This document shows, piece after piece, positions 8,181 to 16,348 of a stretch of DNA of 64,000 bases. A program made the position numbers and the translations under genes. Source of the DNA: Endozoicomonas sp. 4G. GTDB lineage: Bacteria; Pseudomonadota; Gammaproteobacteria; Pseudomonadales; Endozoicomonadaceae. The notes beneath the pieces are model-generated. The model was given only the letters and a program-made list of their open reading frames with translations. It had not been told where the DNA came from and searched no databases. The stretch lies in contig NZ_CP082909.1 in assembly GCF_023822025.1 (NCBI RefSeq), positions 5,810,001 through 5,874,000 on the forward strand. Reading direction: 5' to 3'. The stretch's first letter is position 1, and each line of letters starts with the position of its first letter.

Positions 8181-8266
8181 TTCATCCTGAGCGGAGTCGA
8201 AGGATGTGGACTCCGAACCAACAATAAAGACCGTGCCTGGCACCCTTCGACTCCGCTCAGGGTGAA
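8181..8266. repeat. Inverted pair of 26-bp REP-like repeats
   Basis: The arms at 8181-8206 and 8241-8266 are inverted copies that match at 24 of 26 positions; the core is CTGAGCGGAGTCGAAGG. They enclose a 34-base spacer. A diverged relative with CCCTTCGAC and GTCGAAGGA arms lies at 16349-16398, so this is a dispersed family. The pair sits in the gap between phoX and the minus-strand ATPase gene. Confidence 0.75.
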
Positions 8267-8370
8267 CGGAGTTTGGGTGCCATTAATAATTTGGAGCGTG
8301 AGAACGAGGGGTGTACGGATATCAGAGCTTAGCTGCACTAGCGGCAGAACAAAACCAGATGGCCAGGTAC

Positions 8371-9609
8371 TTATATATCATTGCGCCAGAGCCAATCCAC
8401 TGGCACCGCCATGCAGTTTTCTGTTTTGAGTGGCAGTGCATTGTTACCACAATAAATTAATACGCCACCTTTAAAGCGTTCGCCAGCCTGGTCAGCAAGG
8501 CACCTTAGTCCTTCTCCGTCTTTTTCCTGAATACTGATAGCTTTTTTAATTTCTATGCCGTAGATATCACGATTATATTCGATGACCAGATCCACCTCCA
8601 CCTTGTTTTTATCCCGGTAATGGCTGAGGTGAACAGGATCATCCAGCCATTCGGTCTGGGCTCTTATCTGTTGTATGACAAAGCTCTCCAGAACCGGACC
8701 GAAGGGGGTCGAATAGTCCCGCCATTCTTCAGCTTTCAGCCGATCCAGCATGGTTGCCAGCCCACTGTCTGCAATATGAATTTTCGGTGCTTTTACCAAG
8801 CGTTTGGCAGCATTGTTATGCCATGCTGGCAAACGGTAAAAGAGAAACAGGTGCTCCAGGATACTAATGTATTTATCGGTGGTTTCGCGTCGTATTTTCA
8901 AGTCAGTGGCGATGCTACTGATATTGAGCAGATTTCCAGTACGAAGGGATAGTAGTTCAGCCAGCTTCAGCATTTTATCTTCGTCACGAATATTGGCAAT
9001 ATCCCGAATGTCATTTTGAATAATGGTCTGAAGATACTGATTAAACCATTGTCGTGCACGATGGGGTGTGTGGGTATTGGGCTCAGGAAAGCCGCCCTGA
9101 CAAACCCGTTCAGCGATCCCATGAATTTCTTTTTGCTCACCTTTGATAGAGGCAGACAGGGTTTGTGTGAAGAGGCGTTGTAAAAAGACGGGAGGAATTG
9201 ATTCTTTTTCGGCTTCTGTCAGTGGCTGCAGATGCAAAATCTCAATACGCCCGGCAAGCGATTCCTTGACTCTGGGCAATAGCATCAGGTTGGCTGAGCC
9301 TGTCAGCAGAAAGCGGCCAGGTTTGCGATTGCGATCAACTTCAGCCTTGATCGCAAAGAGCAGCTCTGGAACCCGTTGGACTTCATCCAATGTCACGTAT
9401 TCAGGCAGGTTTTGTACAAATCCAGCTGGATCGTCTTTGGCGGCTTGCAATACAGAAGAATCATCAAAGGTCAGGTAGGCCCGCTCAGGGGAAAGCTCCC
9501 GACAAAGCGTTGATTTGCCCACCTGACGAGCCCCAAGCAGGCAGACTACAGGGGTATCCTGCAGGGCTTCGTTTATTTTGGGTTGTAAATAGCGTGGGAA
9601 GAATGTCAT
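8371..9609 (-). CDS. AAA_14/DUF4143 family ATPase
   Basis: The 412-residue protein has an N-terminal P-loop ATPase domain: Walker A GARQVGKST from residue 26, Walker B-like YVTLDEVQRVP and sensor LLTGSANLM. A C-terminal DUF4143 domain follows, with a nuclease-like fold; the stretch DLVIEYNRDIYGIEIKKA resembles a PD-(D/E)xK core. Members are common in bacteria and archaea but their role is largely unknown. The gene stands alone between the repeat pair and the 23-bp tandem repeats. The ATG at 9609 is preceded on its strand by an AGG-type ribosome-binding site. Confidence 0.85.
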   Translation of the reverse strand: MTFFPRYLQPKINEALQDTPVVCLLGARQVGKSTLCRELSPERAYLTFDDSSVLQAAKDDPAGFVQNLPEYVTLDEVQRVPELLFAIKAEVDRNRKPGRFLLTGSANLMLLPRVKESLAGRIEILHLQPLTEAEKESIPPVFLQRLFTQTLSASIKGEQKEIHGIAERVCQGGFPEPNTHTPHRARQWFNQYLQTIIQNDIRDIANIRDEDKMLKLAELLSLRTGNLLNISSIATDLKIRRETTDKYISILEHLFLFYRLPAWHNNAAKRLVKAPKIHIADSGLATMLDRLKAEEWRDYSTPFGPVLESFVIQQIRAQTEWLDDPVHLSHYRDKNKVEVDLVIEYNRDIYGIEIKKAISIQEKDGEGLRCLADQAGERFKGGVLIYCGNNALPLKTENCMAVPVDWLWRNDI

Positions 9610-9631
9610 CAGGAGGTGCTTCTGGTTGCGA

Positions 9632-9698
9632 CTAATTGTCTATTACTCTAGCGTCTAATTGCCTATTTAGCTTCCGTCTAATTGCCGGTTTCGTTCTT
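9632..9698. repeat. 23-bp tandem repeat, almost three units, upstream of the DUF4143 gene
   Basis: CTAATTGTC/CTAATTGCC starts at 9632, 9655 and 9678, exactly 23 bases apart. The first two units agree along their length (CTAATTGYCTATT, then a variable part ending in CGT). The third keeps the first half only. The array lies 22-90 bases before the start of the minus-strand ATPase gene, so it may be an operator array for it. It is too short and unevenly conserved to be a CRISPR. Confidence 0.7.
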
Positions 9699-9845
9699 TA
9701 TTTTCTTTTTTATCTAATAAAAACAGATAGTTATAACATTCTTTTGGCAGCTTCAGTATAGGCGTTTTTGCAGGCCGGAAATGGCCTGCTGCCAGCTATT
9801 AAAATCCCTCGGTAAACACGAGCCTTGGTGCGGCTTCGCTCATCC

Positions 9846-10592
9846 TCAAGAAGACTTTTTCATAAAAGGCGTCACCCGGGCAAACAGCAACCCAAGCTCA
9901 AACAACAGCCACATAGGTCCCGCCAGCAGGCTTTGGGAGATAATGTCCGGTGGTGTCAACAGCATACCGATCACAAAACAGCCTACGACGATATAAGGGC
10001 GTTTTTTGGACAGGGATTCAAGGCTGCTTACGCCAGACCAGATCAATAATACCGTTGCCACAGGGATTTCAAAGGCCAGCCCAAAGGCAAGGAACAGTTT
10101 CAGAATAAAGTTCAGGTAGCTGCTGATGTCGGTCATCATGGTGACCGTTTCAGGCCCGGTGGAGGTGAAGAAGCCAAAAACCAGCGGGAACACCACAAAA
10201 TAGGCAAAAGCGACGCCTGCATAAAAGAGTATGACGCTGGCTATCAGCAAGGGAATGGCCAGGTGCTTTTCCTTCTTGTACAAGCCAGGAGCGATAAACC
10301 CCCAGACCTGATGGAGAATAAAAGGAATAGCCAGGAACATTGAGAGCACAAGGCTGAGTTTGAAGGGAGCGAAGAAAGGTGAAGCAACATCGGTGGCTAT
10401 CATGCTGGTGCCTTCGGGCATCAACAGGCGCAGAGGTTCAGACACCAGCTCATAAATGTCACTGGCAAAGTAAAACAGCCCGGCAAAGAACAGCAGGGTG
10501 ACCACCACACTTTTCAGTACACGGGTTCGTAACTCAAGCAAGTGCTGAATCAGGGGTTGTTCTGATTGAACTGTTGGGGTTTCAGTGTTCAT
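9846..10592 (-). CDS. tatC: Sec-independent protein translocase TatC
   Basis: TatC is the inner-membrane receptor for twin-arginine signal peptides. The protein has six predicted membrane helices and the family signature near the N-terminus (HLLELRTRVLKSV), plus SPFFAPFKLS and VWGFIAPGLYKKEK. I chose the ATG at 10592 because GAGAG lies just before it. A longer frame with a TTG or ATG at 10613/10610 would start inside a hairpin. The result is 248 residues. It follows tatA on the same strand with a hairpin between, and no tatB is found. Confidence 0.93.
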   Translation of the reverse strand: MNTETPTVQSEQPLIQHLLELRTRVLKSVVVTLLFFAGLFYFASDIYELVSEPLRLLMPEGTSMIATDVASPFFAPFKLSLVLSMFLAIPFILHQVWGFIAPGLYKKEKHLAIPLLIASVILFYAGVAFAYFVVFPLVFGFFTSTGPETVTMMTDISSYLNFILKLFLAFGLAFEIPVATVLLIWSGVSSLESLSKKRPYIVVGCFVIGMLLTPPDIISQSLLAGPMWLLFELGLLFARVTPFMKKSS

Positions 10593-10611
10593 AATTCTCT
10601 CGGCAGGCATC

Positions 10612-10643
10612 AAATAAAGGCAGCGCTCAGGCTGCCTTTATTG
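10612..10643 (-). terminator. Perfect 12-bp hairpin between tatA and tatC
   Basis: AATAAAGGCAGC (10613-10624) and GCTGCCTTTATT (10631-10642) form a perfect stem with a six-base loop. On the minus strand it lies just after tatA and ends in T-rich sequence. It resembles a weak intrinsic terminator or an RNA-processing signal that would lower tatC relative to tatA. Confidence 0.65.
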
Positions 10644-10671
10644 TGGAATCGATCAAACACGCTGGCAGCCC

Positions 10672-10893
10672 TCAGGCTTTGTTGTGACTCAGTTCCCTGT
10701 TCTTGTCGATGTCCTGATGATGGGTGGCCAGGTTTTCTGCCGAACCGGAGTCATCGCTGACGCTCTTCTTGAAGCCCTTGATAGCTCCCCCCAGGTCACT
10801 GCCAAGACCCTTGAGTCGTTTGGTGCCAAACAGCATGGCAACGATCAACAGTACGATTAACAGTTGCCAGATACTGATACCGCCGAGGCCCAT
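10672..10893 (-). CDS. tatA: Twin-arginine translocase subunit TatA
   Basis: TatA forms the protein-conducting assembly of the Tat system. The 73-residue protein has the standard layout: short N-terminus, one membrane helix (about 5-21, [14 protein letters not shown]), the [10 protein letters not shown] hinge, an amphipathic helix ([14 protein letters not shown]) and a polar charged tail. It could be TatA or TatE by sequence. TatB would have a longer, more acidic tail and a Glu/Pro hinge, which is not seen here. It heads the tatA-tatC run on the minus strand. Confidence 0.93.
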   Translation of the reverse strand: MGLGGISIWQLLIVLLIVAMLFGTKRLKGLGSDLGGAIKGFKKSVSDDSGSAENLATHHQDIDKNRELSHNKA

Positions 10894-11059
10894 AGTGATG
10901 CTTCCTTTATGATTTTTTGAAAGCGGTCACTATAGCGTTTGATTATGGAAAAATTATGACAATCTCCCCGTTGTGGTAGAGTTTGCATCAAATCATCAAT
11001 TTAGCCACTGAGATGAAGTTGCTGTATTCTGTAAGCTCCGATTTTGGTACTCATGAATC

Positions 11060-12463
11060 ATGCTGGAAGCACTGCCCCAAGAAAACGAACTGCCCATTGA
11101 TGAAGCAACCGTAAGCCTCAAGACACCGCCTCATTCCATTGAGGCGGAGCAGTCTGTGCTGGGTGGCCTGCTGCTGGATAATGAAGCCTGGGATAAAGTG
11201 GCCGACAAGATCACGGCTGAAGACTTTTATCATCCCCGCCATAAAATTATTTTCTCGTCGATGGCTAAATCGGCGAACGAGACTCTTCCCTTTGATCCCC
11301 TGACACTGGCCACCACCCTAGAGAACCAGGATGAACTGGAACAGGCCGGTGGCATGGTGTACATCACTGAATTGGTGGCCAATGTTGCCGGTATTGCCAA
11401 CATTGAGGCTTACGCCGGCATTATTCAGGAGGCTTCAGTTAAAAGAAAGGTGATCAACGCCAGTCAAAAGATGGCTGAAATCTCCTACAACCCTGAAGGC
11501 CGGGACAGCCAGACGATACTGGATGAAGCGGAACGACTGGTTTTCAACATCGCTGAAGAGCGCCCTAAAACCGGCGGCCCGGTAGGTGTTCGGGAAATCC
11601 TGGACAACACGGTTGAGAAAATTGATGAGCTTTTTAATGCTGGCGATGCCATCACCGGTATCACCACAGGTTTCAATGACCTGGACAATATGACCTCGGG
11701 TATGCAGCCGTCGGATATGATTATTGTTGCGGCCAGGCCGTCGATGGGAAAGACGACATTCGCCATGAATTTGGTCGAAAACGCCCTACTGAATACCGAA
11801 AAAGTAGTCATGGTTTTCAGCCTGGAAATGCCCTCCGAGCAGCTGATGATGCGTATGCTGTCTTCACTGGGGCGGATCAACCAGGGCAAAGTGCGTTCCG
11901 GTAAACTGGAAGAAGAAGACTGGCCTAAGCTGGTGTCAGCGGTAGAAAGAATCAAAGATAAAAAACTGTTTATTGATGACACCGCAGGCATCAGCCCTTC
12001 TGAAATGCGTTCCCGTATCCGTCGTGTGGTGCGTGAGCATGGTGATATGGCCATGATTATGATCGACTATCTGCAGCTGATGCAGATTCCCGGTTTCAGT
12101 GAAGGTCGTACCAACGAAATCTCGGAAATTTCCCGATCCCTGAAAGCCATCGCCAAGGAGTTCAACGTACCGGTGATTGCGCTGTCTCAGCTGAACCGAT
12201 CCCTGGAGCAACGCCCCAACAAGCGCCCGGTCAACTCCGACCTCCGTGAATCCGGAGCGATTGAGCAGGATGCTGACGTTATCATGTTTATCTATCGTGA
12301 TGAGGTATATAACCCGGATACCGAATTTAAAGGTATAGGCGAAATCATCATTGGCAAGCAGCGTAACGGCCCCATCGGTTCGGTAAGATTGGCCTTTATC
12401 GGTCAGTACACCCGGTTTGAGAATCTCGCTCCCGATGCTTATGTTAATTTTGATGATGAATAA
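11060..12463 (+). CDS. dnaB: Replicative DNA helicase DnaB
   Basis: DnaB is the hexameric 5'-3' helicase of the replication fork. The 467-residue length is typical. The N-terminal primase-interaction domain (about 20-130, starting PPHSIEAEQSVLGGLL) leads through a linker to the RecA-like core, with Walker A ARPSMGKTT (K231), the SLEMPSEQL motif, Walker B MIMIDYLQLM and the arginine-rich LSQLNRSLEQRPNKRP. The last core motif is EIIIGKQRNGPIGSV. No intein is seen. In many relatives alr follows dnaB; here a short frame and a Schlafen-type gene follow instead. Confidence 0.98.
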   Translation: MLEALPQENELPIDEATVSLKTPPHSIEAEQSVLGGLLLDNEAWDKVADKITAEDFYHPRHKIIFSSMAKSANETLPFDPLTLATTLENQDELEQAGGMVYITELVANVAGIANIEAYAGIIQEASVKRKVINASQKMAEISYNPEGRDSQTILDEAERLVFNIAEERPKTGGPVGVREILDNTVEKIDELFNAGDAITGITTGFNDLDNMTSGMQPSDMIIVAARPSMGKTTFAMNLVENALLNTEKVVMVFSLEMPSEQLMMRMLSSLGRINQGKVRSGKLEEEDWPKLVSAVERIKDKKLFIDDTAGISPSEMRSRIRRVVREHGDMAMIMIDYLQLMQIPGFSEGRTNEISEISRSLKAIAKEFNVPVIALSQLNRSLEQRPNKRPVNSDLRESGAIEQDADVIMFIYRDEVYNPDTEFKGIGEIIIGKQRNGPIGSVRLAFIGQYTRFENLAPDAYVNFDDE

Positions 12464-12479
12464 GCAGGGAGTGATAGAC

Positions 12480-12578
12480 GTGGAACCTGTTCAGAAATTT
12501 GCGGCTGATATTCTCGAAGTAGGAAAAGCTGCTTTTAATCAACGTCGTGAAAAGTACGGATTGAATCGAATATGCTGA
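12480..12578 (+). CDS. Possible 32-residue ORF coupled to the Schlafen-type gene
   Basis: A GTG at 12480, preceded by CAGGGAG, opens a 32-codon frame (VEPVQKFAADILEVGK and so on). It ends at a TGA that overlaps the ATG of the next gene by several bases. The overlap would suit translational coupling. I do not recognise the peptide. It could be a real small protein, a leader frame, or the remains of a gene lost when the Schlafen-type gene was inserted after dnaB. Confidence 0.3.
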   Translation: MEPVQKFAADILEVGKAAFNQRREKYGLNRIC

Positions 12579-13813
12579 AATCAGAGCTGCTGGAAATTAT
12601 TGCCAATGGGGAAAACTCAGGTGTTGAGTTCAAGCGAGATGATATTCGTCCTGAGCAGCTAGCTGAAGAAGTCGTAGCAATGGCCAACCTCAAAGGAGGT
12701 ATGCTACTACTGGGCGTGGAAGATGATGGCTCCATCAGCGGTATAGCACGAGACAGGCTGGAAGAATGGGTGATGAACGCTATCGCAGATAAAGTTCATC
12801 CCATGTTATTGCCTTATTACGAAGAAGTTCAGCTTGACTCTGATCATCGTATTGCTGTGATCAGCTTTACCGAAGGAGTATCAAAACCCTATGTGGTAAG
12901 GCATAAAGGTCGTGAAGATGTCTGTATTCGAGTCGGTTCAACATCCAGAAAAGCCACAAGAGAGCAGCAGGCAAGATTGTTTGCCAGCGGCGGAATGTTA
13001 CATACCGAAGCCTTGCCTGTAGCGGGTTCCAGCTATGGCTCTCTGGATCATGAGCGACTGCTTGATTATCTGAAAAATGTACTCGTAGACCCTGATATTC
13101 CCAAGAATAAGTCTTCATGGGTTAATCGCTTAATTGGATTAGGGTTTATGGCTGAGGGTGTCAGCTCTCCGGTTTGTACGGTTGCCGGTATGGTATTGTT
13201 TGGCACTTCCCCCAGACGTTATTTAAGGCAGTCTGGGATCAGGGTAGTGGCGTTTGACGGAGAAGATAAAACTTATCAATCGAAGATTGACAAGATATTA
13301 GATTTTCCATTGGTAGGGCTCTGGAAACAAGATGAAGCGGGTGAGCGTCGCTTGGCAAAGATGCACTTTGGACTGATTGAGACGCTGGTTGATCTGATTG
13401 AACCCTATATCAGCGAAGAGTCTGGAGAAATAGACCATCATTTTCGCAGGGAAAGGCATTGGCACTACCCTAAAGCAGCGGTAAGGGAACTGGTTATTAA
13501 TGCTCTTGCGCACAGAGACTGGACCCGGTCTGTCGATATTGAAATAGGGATATACGACGACCGTCTGGAATTAATCAGCCCCGGCACTTTACAAAATTCT
13601 ATGACCATCGAAAAAATGCTGGCGGGCCAGCGTTCCCCGAGAAATCCGATTATAGTCGAAGTTCTCAGGGATTATGGCTATGTCGATGCCAGGGGAATGG
13701 GTGTACGAACCAAAATCGTACCCCTCCTGAAGCAATACAACGGGAACAAGCCGCATTTTGAGTTGACGGAAGACTACCTCAAAACAACCTTCTACAAGAA
13801 AAAGCAGGATTAG
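12572..13813 (+). CDS. Schlafen AlbA_2-domain ATP-binding protein
   Basis: The 413-residue protein starts with an AlbA_2/Schlafen domain (about 10-130: GVEFKRDDIRPEQLAEEVVAMANLKGGMLLLGVEDDG, ending in the nucleic-acid-binding VCIRVGSTSRKAT). It continues with a GHKL-like ATP-binding part (about 290-400: AVRELVINALAHRDW, LELISPGTLQNSM, GMGVRTKIVPLL). Proteins with this layout are often called putative transcriptional regulators, and some sit in phage-defence islands. The function here is unknown. Its stop overlaps the stop of the convergent gene at 13810. Confidence 0.8.
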   Translation: MLKSELLEIIANGENSGVEFKRDDIRPEQLAEEVVAMANLKGGMLLLGVEDDGSISGIARDRLEEWVMNAIADKVHPMLLPYYEEVQLDSDHRIAVISFTEGVSKPYVVRHKGREDVCIRVGSTSRKATREQQARLFASGGMLHTEALPVAGSSYGSLDHERLLDYLKNVLVDPDIPKNKSSWVNRLIGLGFMAEGVSSPVCTVAGMVLFGTSPRRYLRQSGIRVVAFDGEDKTYQSKIDKILDFPLVGLWKQDEAGERRLAKMHFGLIETLVDLIEPYISEESGEIDHHFRRERHWHYPKAAVRELVINALAHRDWTRSVDIEIGIYDDRLELISPGTLQNSMTIEKMLAGQRSPRNPIIVEVLRDYGYVDARGMGVRTKIVPLLKQYNGNKPHFELTEDYLKTTFYKKKQD

Positions 13814-14715
13814 GGCTTGAGGTGCTTACTCAGCCCTCTGTCAAACCCTCCATCAAATAGATCAATACATTCCCGTGTCTGTGCAACCAGAATATCTTCT
13901 TCACTTGGCTCCTCATCGCTATCACTTTGTTCAGGGCTTGGCTCTTCTCTCGGCTCAGCCGTACAAGCAGGCTTAAGGAACCCTGAATAATACAGTGTGG
14001 CCTCGTAAACGATAAAATCTTGTTCTCCCTCACTGACCAGATGAGCTTTCCAGAATTCAGGAGGTTCAGGTACGGGCGCGCAATCTTTACCCGAACATTC
14101 ATAAGATTCGCATTTCTGGTGAGTTGCTGTGGCCCCGACTGAGGCAACAACTCCGGTATCTTTTTCGGAAGCTTCGCCTTGATCACGAGAGTAATTATCA
14201 CACGAACCATCGGAATCGTCAGGGTCATCGGCTACCGCTGGCAGTTGATTGCGATTGATATTGGCCCGGTCCAGATAGTAATTTTTGTCAGGATTGAAGT
14301 GAGCCCTGAAATACTCAGTCAGTAATGGCAAAACAGATGAAAAGTAAGCGTTGATGATGCCCTGCGTAACAAAGTTTGAAGGTTGGAGTTGTGAGGCAGA
14401 ATCAGCAGTATTCAACATAGCACTATTCAACATAGTGGTTCGAAAACCGGCAGTCACAACCATGACTCCATCAACAGTTTGCTCATCTGGTTCTGCATCG
14501 GATGTGCGATGATCCCTGTTAAGCGACCATACTTGAAGCTTTTCGAGACTCAAAAAGTGTTCGGGAAATTTTTCTTCTATGAAAGACCGGAACATTTGAG
14601 AGAGCAGGGATGCTGTTAAAGGCAGTAAAGAATCATATCTGTTATCTCCAGAATACCCAATACGGGGCAGTGACATCACAATCAGGACTGCTACTAACCG
14701 GATCAATCGCTTCAT
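13810..14715 (-). CDS. Secreted protein of unknown function
   Basis: I do not recognise this 301-residue protein. It starts with a clear signal peptide (MKRLIRLVAVLIVMSLPRIGYSG). The middle holds an ordered part (residues 25-150) and then an acidic, cysteine-containing stretch with SCDNY, CESYECSGKDC, CTAE and REC, six cysteines in all. A Glu/Ser/Asp-rich low-complexity segment (about 255-280, REEPSPEQSDSDEEPSEED) lies near the C-terminus. The cysteines suggest disulphides in the periplasm or outside. It is monocistronic and converges on the Schlafen-type gene. Confidence 0.6.
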   Translation of the reverse strand: MKRLIRLVAVLIVMSLPRIGYSGDNRYDSLLPLTASLLSQMFRSFIEEKFPEHFLSLEKLQVWSLNRDHRTSDAEPDEQTVDGVMVVTAGFRTTMLNSAMLNTADSASQLQPSNFVTQGIINAYFSSVLPLLTEYFRAHFNPDKNYYLDRANINRNQLPAVADDPDDSDGSCDNYSRDQGEASEKDTGVVASVGATATHQKCESYECSGKDCAPVPEPPEFWKAHLVSEGEQDFIVYEATLYYSGFLKPACTAEPREEPSPEQSDSDEEPSEEDILVAQTRECIDLFDGGFDRGLSKHLKP

Positions 14716-14995
14716 GGACTTGAACTTTTTTCTGGATACAGAATGATCAACATAGCTAAGGTTAAAAAGGTCGCCAGTAGATGTTCACTGGAACACCGAA
14801 ATACTCAGGTTCCAAGGGTGAATAGTAAATAACCTAAAAGCAACTACAATGTAGTCTCACTCTCTGTATGAGAAAATTTACCAATTCCCGCGTAAAGCAT
14901 CGCCCAATCGGGCGGTGATACAAGCGGTCAGTCCGCAGGACTGATAATAAACATCAAGGTTTTCGAAAGGCAATGCTTTCTGTAAAATATTTCGC

Positions 14996-16117
14996 ATGAA
15001 GACTAAGCGAGCCTACAAAGAACGATTCTACCCAACACCTGGGCAAACTCAGCTACTTGCTCAGTCGTTTGGTTGTGCTCGATTTGTTTATAACAATACG
15101 CTTCGTTTTCGCACTGATGCCTACTACAAAGACGGGAAATCCATATCCCACTCTGAGGTAGAAAAAAGGCTTGTCTCGCTCAAGACAGAGTTTCCATTTC
15201 TGGCTGATGTATCCAGCGTGATTCTTCAACAAAAGCTTAGAGATCAGCAAGAGGCTTTCAAGAAATTTTGTAATGGAAAAGCCAAATACCCTAAATTCAA
15301 GAAAAGACACTCAAGACAAAGTATCCGGCTAACAAAGGCCGCTTTCAGATACAAAGATGGTCAGCTTTTCATTGCCAAAAGCGAAGATCCGCTGAATATC
15401 CGATGGAGCCGACCGCTGTCTTCTGATCCTTCAAGTATCACCATCATCAAAGATCGGGCAGGCCGGTACTTTGTGTCCATGCTGTGTGAGTTTGAAGCTA
15501 AACCAATGCCTATTAGTAACAAGACAGTGGGCATTGATTTAGGTTTGAATGATCTGTTCATCACTTCAGAGGGTGAAAAATCCGGTAACCCAAGGCACAC
15601 CAAACGCTACGAGATAAAGCTCGCCTATCTTCAGCGTCAGATGTCAAAAAAGCAAAAAGACAGTAGCAACAGAGCTAAAGCAAAGCTCAAGGTTGCACGA
15701 CTTCATGCCAAGATTGCCGATTGCCGAATGGATGCCACCCACCAGGCATCCCGCAAACTCATTAACGAGAACCAAGTTGTTTGCGTAGAGTCTCTGAACG
15801 TGAAGGGCATGATCAAAAATCCAAAACTGGCAAAGCACATAGCCGATGCAAACTGGGGAGAGTTTGTCCGCCAGTTGAAATACAAGGCTGGTTGGGCGGG
15901 TAGAGATCTGGTTAAGATAGACCGTTTCTTTCCAAGCTCTAAACGCTGTTCCAGTTGCGGATTTGTCCATGAAAGTCTGCCGTTGTCTATTCGTGAATGG
16001 GAATGCCCGGAATGCAAAACCCATCACGACCGGGACATTAACGCAGCGAAGAATATCAAAACCGCCGGACTGGCGGGGTTAGCCTGTGGAGCGACTGGAA
16101 CGGGGGTAGAGGCTTAA
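14996..16117 (+). CDS. tnpB: TnpB RNA-guided endonuclease, copy 2
   Basis: The 373-residue nuclease is nearly identical to copy 1 (eight residue differences). The RuvC residues D181, E265 and D347 and the zinc-ribbon cysteines are all kept; the first knuckle reads CSSC instead of CSGC. It should act with an omega RNA from its own right end. The two copies have intact frames and mostly scattered changes, which suggests a fairly recent duplication with selection still acting or too little time for decay. Confidence 0.95.
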   Translation: MKTKRAYKERFYPTPGQTQLLAQSFGCARFVYNNTLRFRTDAYYKDGKSISHSEVEKRLVSLKTEFPFLADVSSVILQQKLRDQQEAFKKFCNGKAKYPKFKKRHSRQSIRLTKAAFRYKDGQLFIAKSEDPLNIRWSRPLSSDPSSITIIKDRAGRYFVSMLCEFEAKPMPISNKTVGIDLGLNDLFITSEGEKSGNPRHTKRYEIKLAYLQRQMSKKQKDSSNRAKAKLKVARLHAKIADCRMDATHQASRKLINENQVVCVESLNVKGMIKNPKLAKHIADANWGEFVRQLKYKAGWAGRDLVKIDRFFPSSKRCSSCGFVHESLPLSIREWECPECKTHHDRDINAAKNIKTAGLAGLACGATGTGVEA

Positions 16118-16203
16118 AAGCCCTACCTAGGGAAGGCGTGACGAAGCAGGAAGGTTCTTGGAGCGATCTAAGAACCCTCGCCCGAAAGGGCGGGGAGTGT
16201 CAG
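16089..16203 (+). ncRNA. Probable omega-RNA scaffold at the right end of TnpB copy 2
   Basis: The stem GGTAG (16105-16109) with CTACC (16123-16127) matches GATAG/CTATC of copy 1, with both strands changed so that pairing is kept. The inner GGC/GCC stem, the GGTTCTT/AAGAACC hairpin and the CGCCC/GGGCG hairpin follow as in copy 1. The guide segment would start just past 16203. Confidence 0.6.
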
Positions 16204-16265
16204 ATTTGAGTGAGACGTAGAAAAGTCTAGGAAAAATCTCAGAAAGTATGGAGGGAGATGAGATC

Positions 16266-16347
16266 GTGAGAGAAGAGTACGATTTTAGTAAGGGCAAAAA
16301 AAATCCCTACGCAAAGAAATTAAAAAAGCAAATCACAATTCGAATAG
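16266..16347 (+). pseudogene. Truncated BrnA-like antitoxin
   Basis: From a GTG at 16266, with GGAGGGAG upstream, the frame reads VREEYDFSKGKKNPYAKKLK followed by KQITIRI. That is the N-terminal part of the common BrnA/CopG-type antitoxins, which normally go on with a ribbon-helix-helix of about 40 more residues. Here homology ends at about 16347, where a REP-like repeat starts, and the frame runs on as unrelated sequence. An ATG at 16248 is an alternative start. No brnT toxin is seen next to it. It is most likely a decayed antitoxin gene. Confidence 0.6.
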
Positions 16348-16348
16348 C

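Larger units (their letters stand above)
14900..16203 (+). mobile_element. IS200/IS605-type element carrying only tnpB, copy 2
   Basis: This is the second copy of the element at the window start. The matching region begins with TCGCCCAATCGGGCGG at 14900 and ends with GTGTCAG at 16203; beyond both ends the sequences differ. It carries the same left-end palindromes and right-end hairpins and has no tnpA. It is inserted between the unknown secreted-protein gene and a broken BrnA-like antitoxin. The true left end could lie a few bases outside the matched part, because copy 1 starts at the window edge. Confidence 0.85.

Noticed and set aside
9632-9698. Short CRISPR-like array
   Set aside because: Repeat and spacer are not distinct, the whole 23-bp unit is repeated, there are fewer than three full units and no cas genes are near.
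1-16203. Two tnpB copies in direct orientation as a composite transposon
   Set aside because: The segment between them contains core genes such as tatA, tatC and dnaB, there is no transposase, and no target duplication spans the block.
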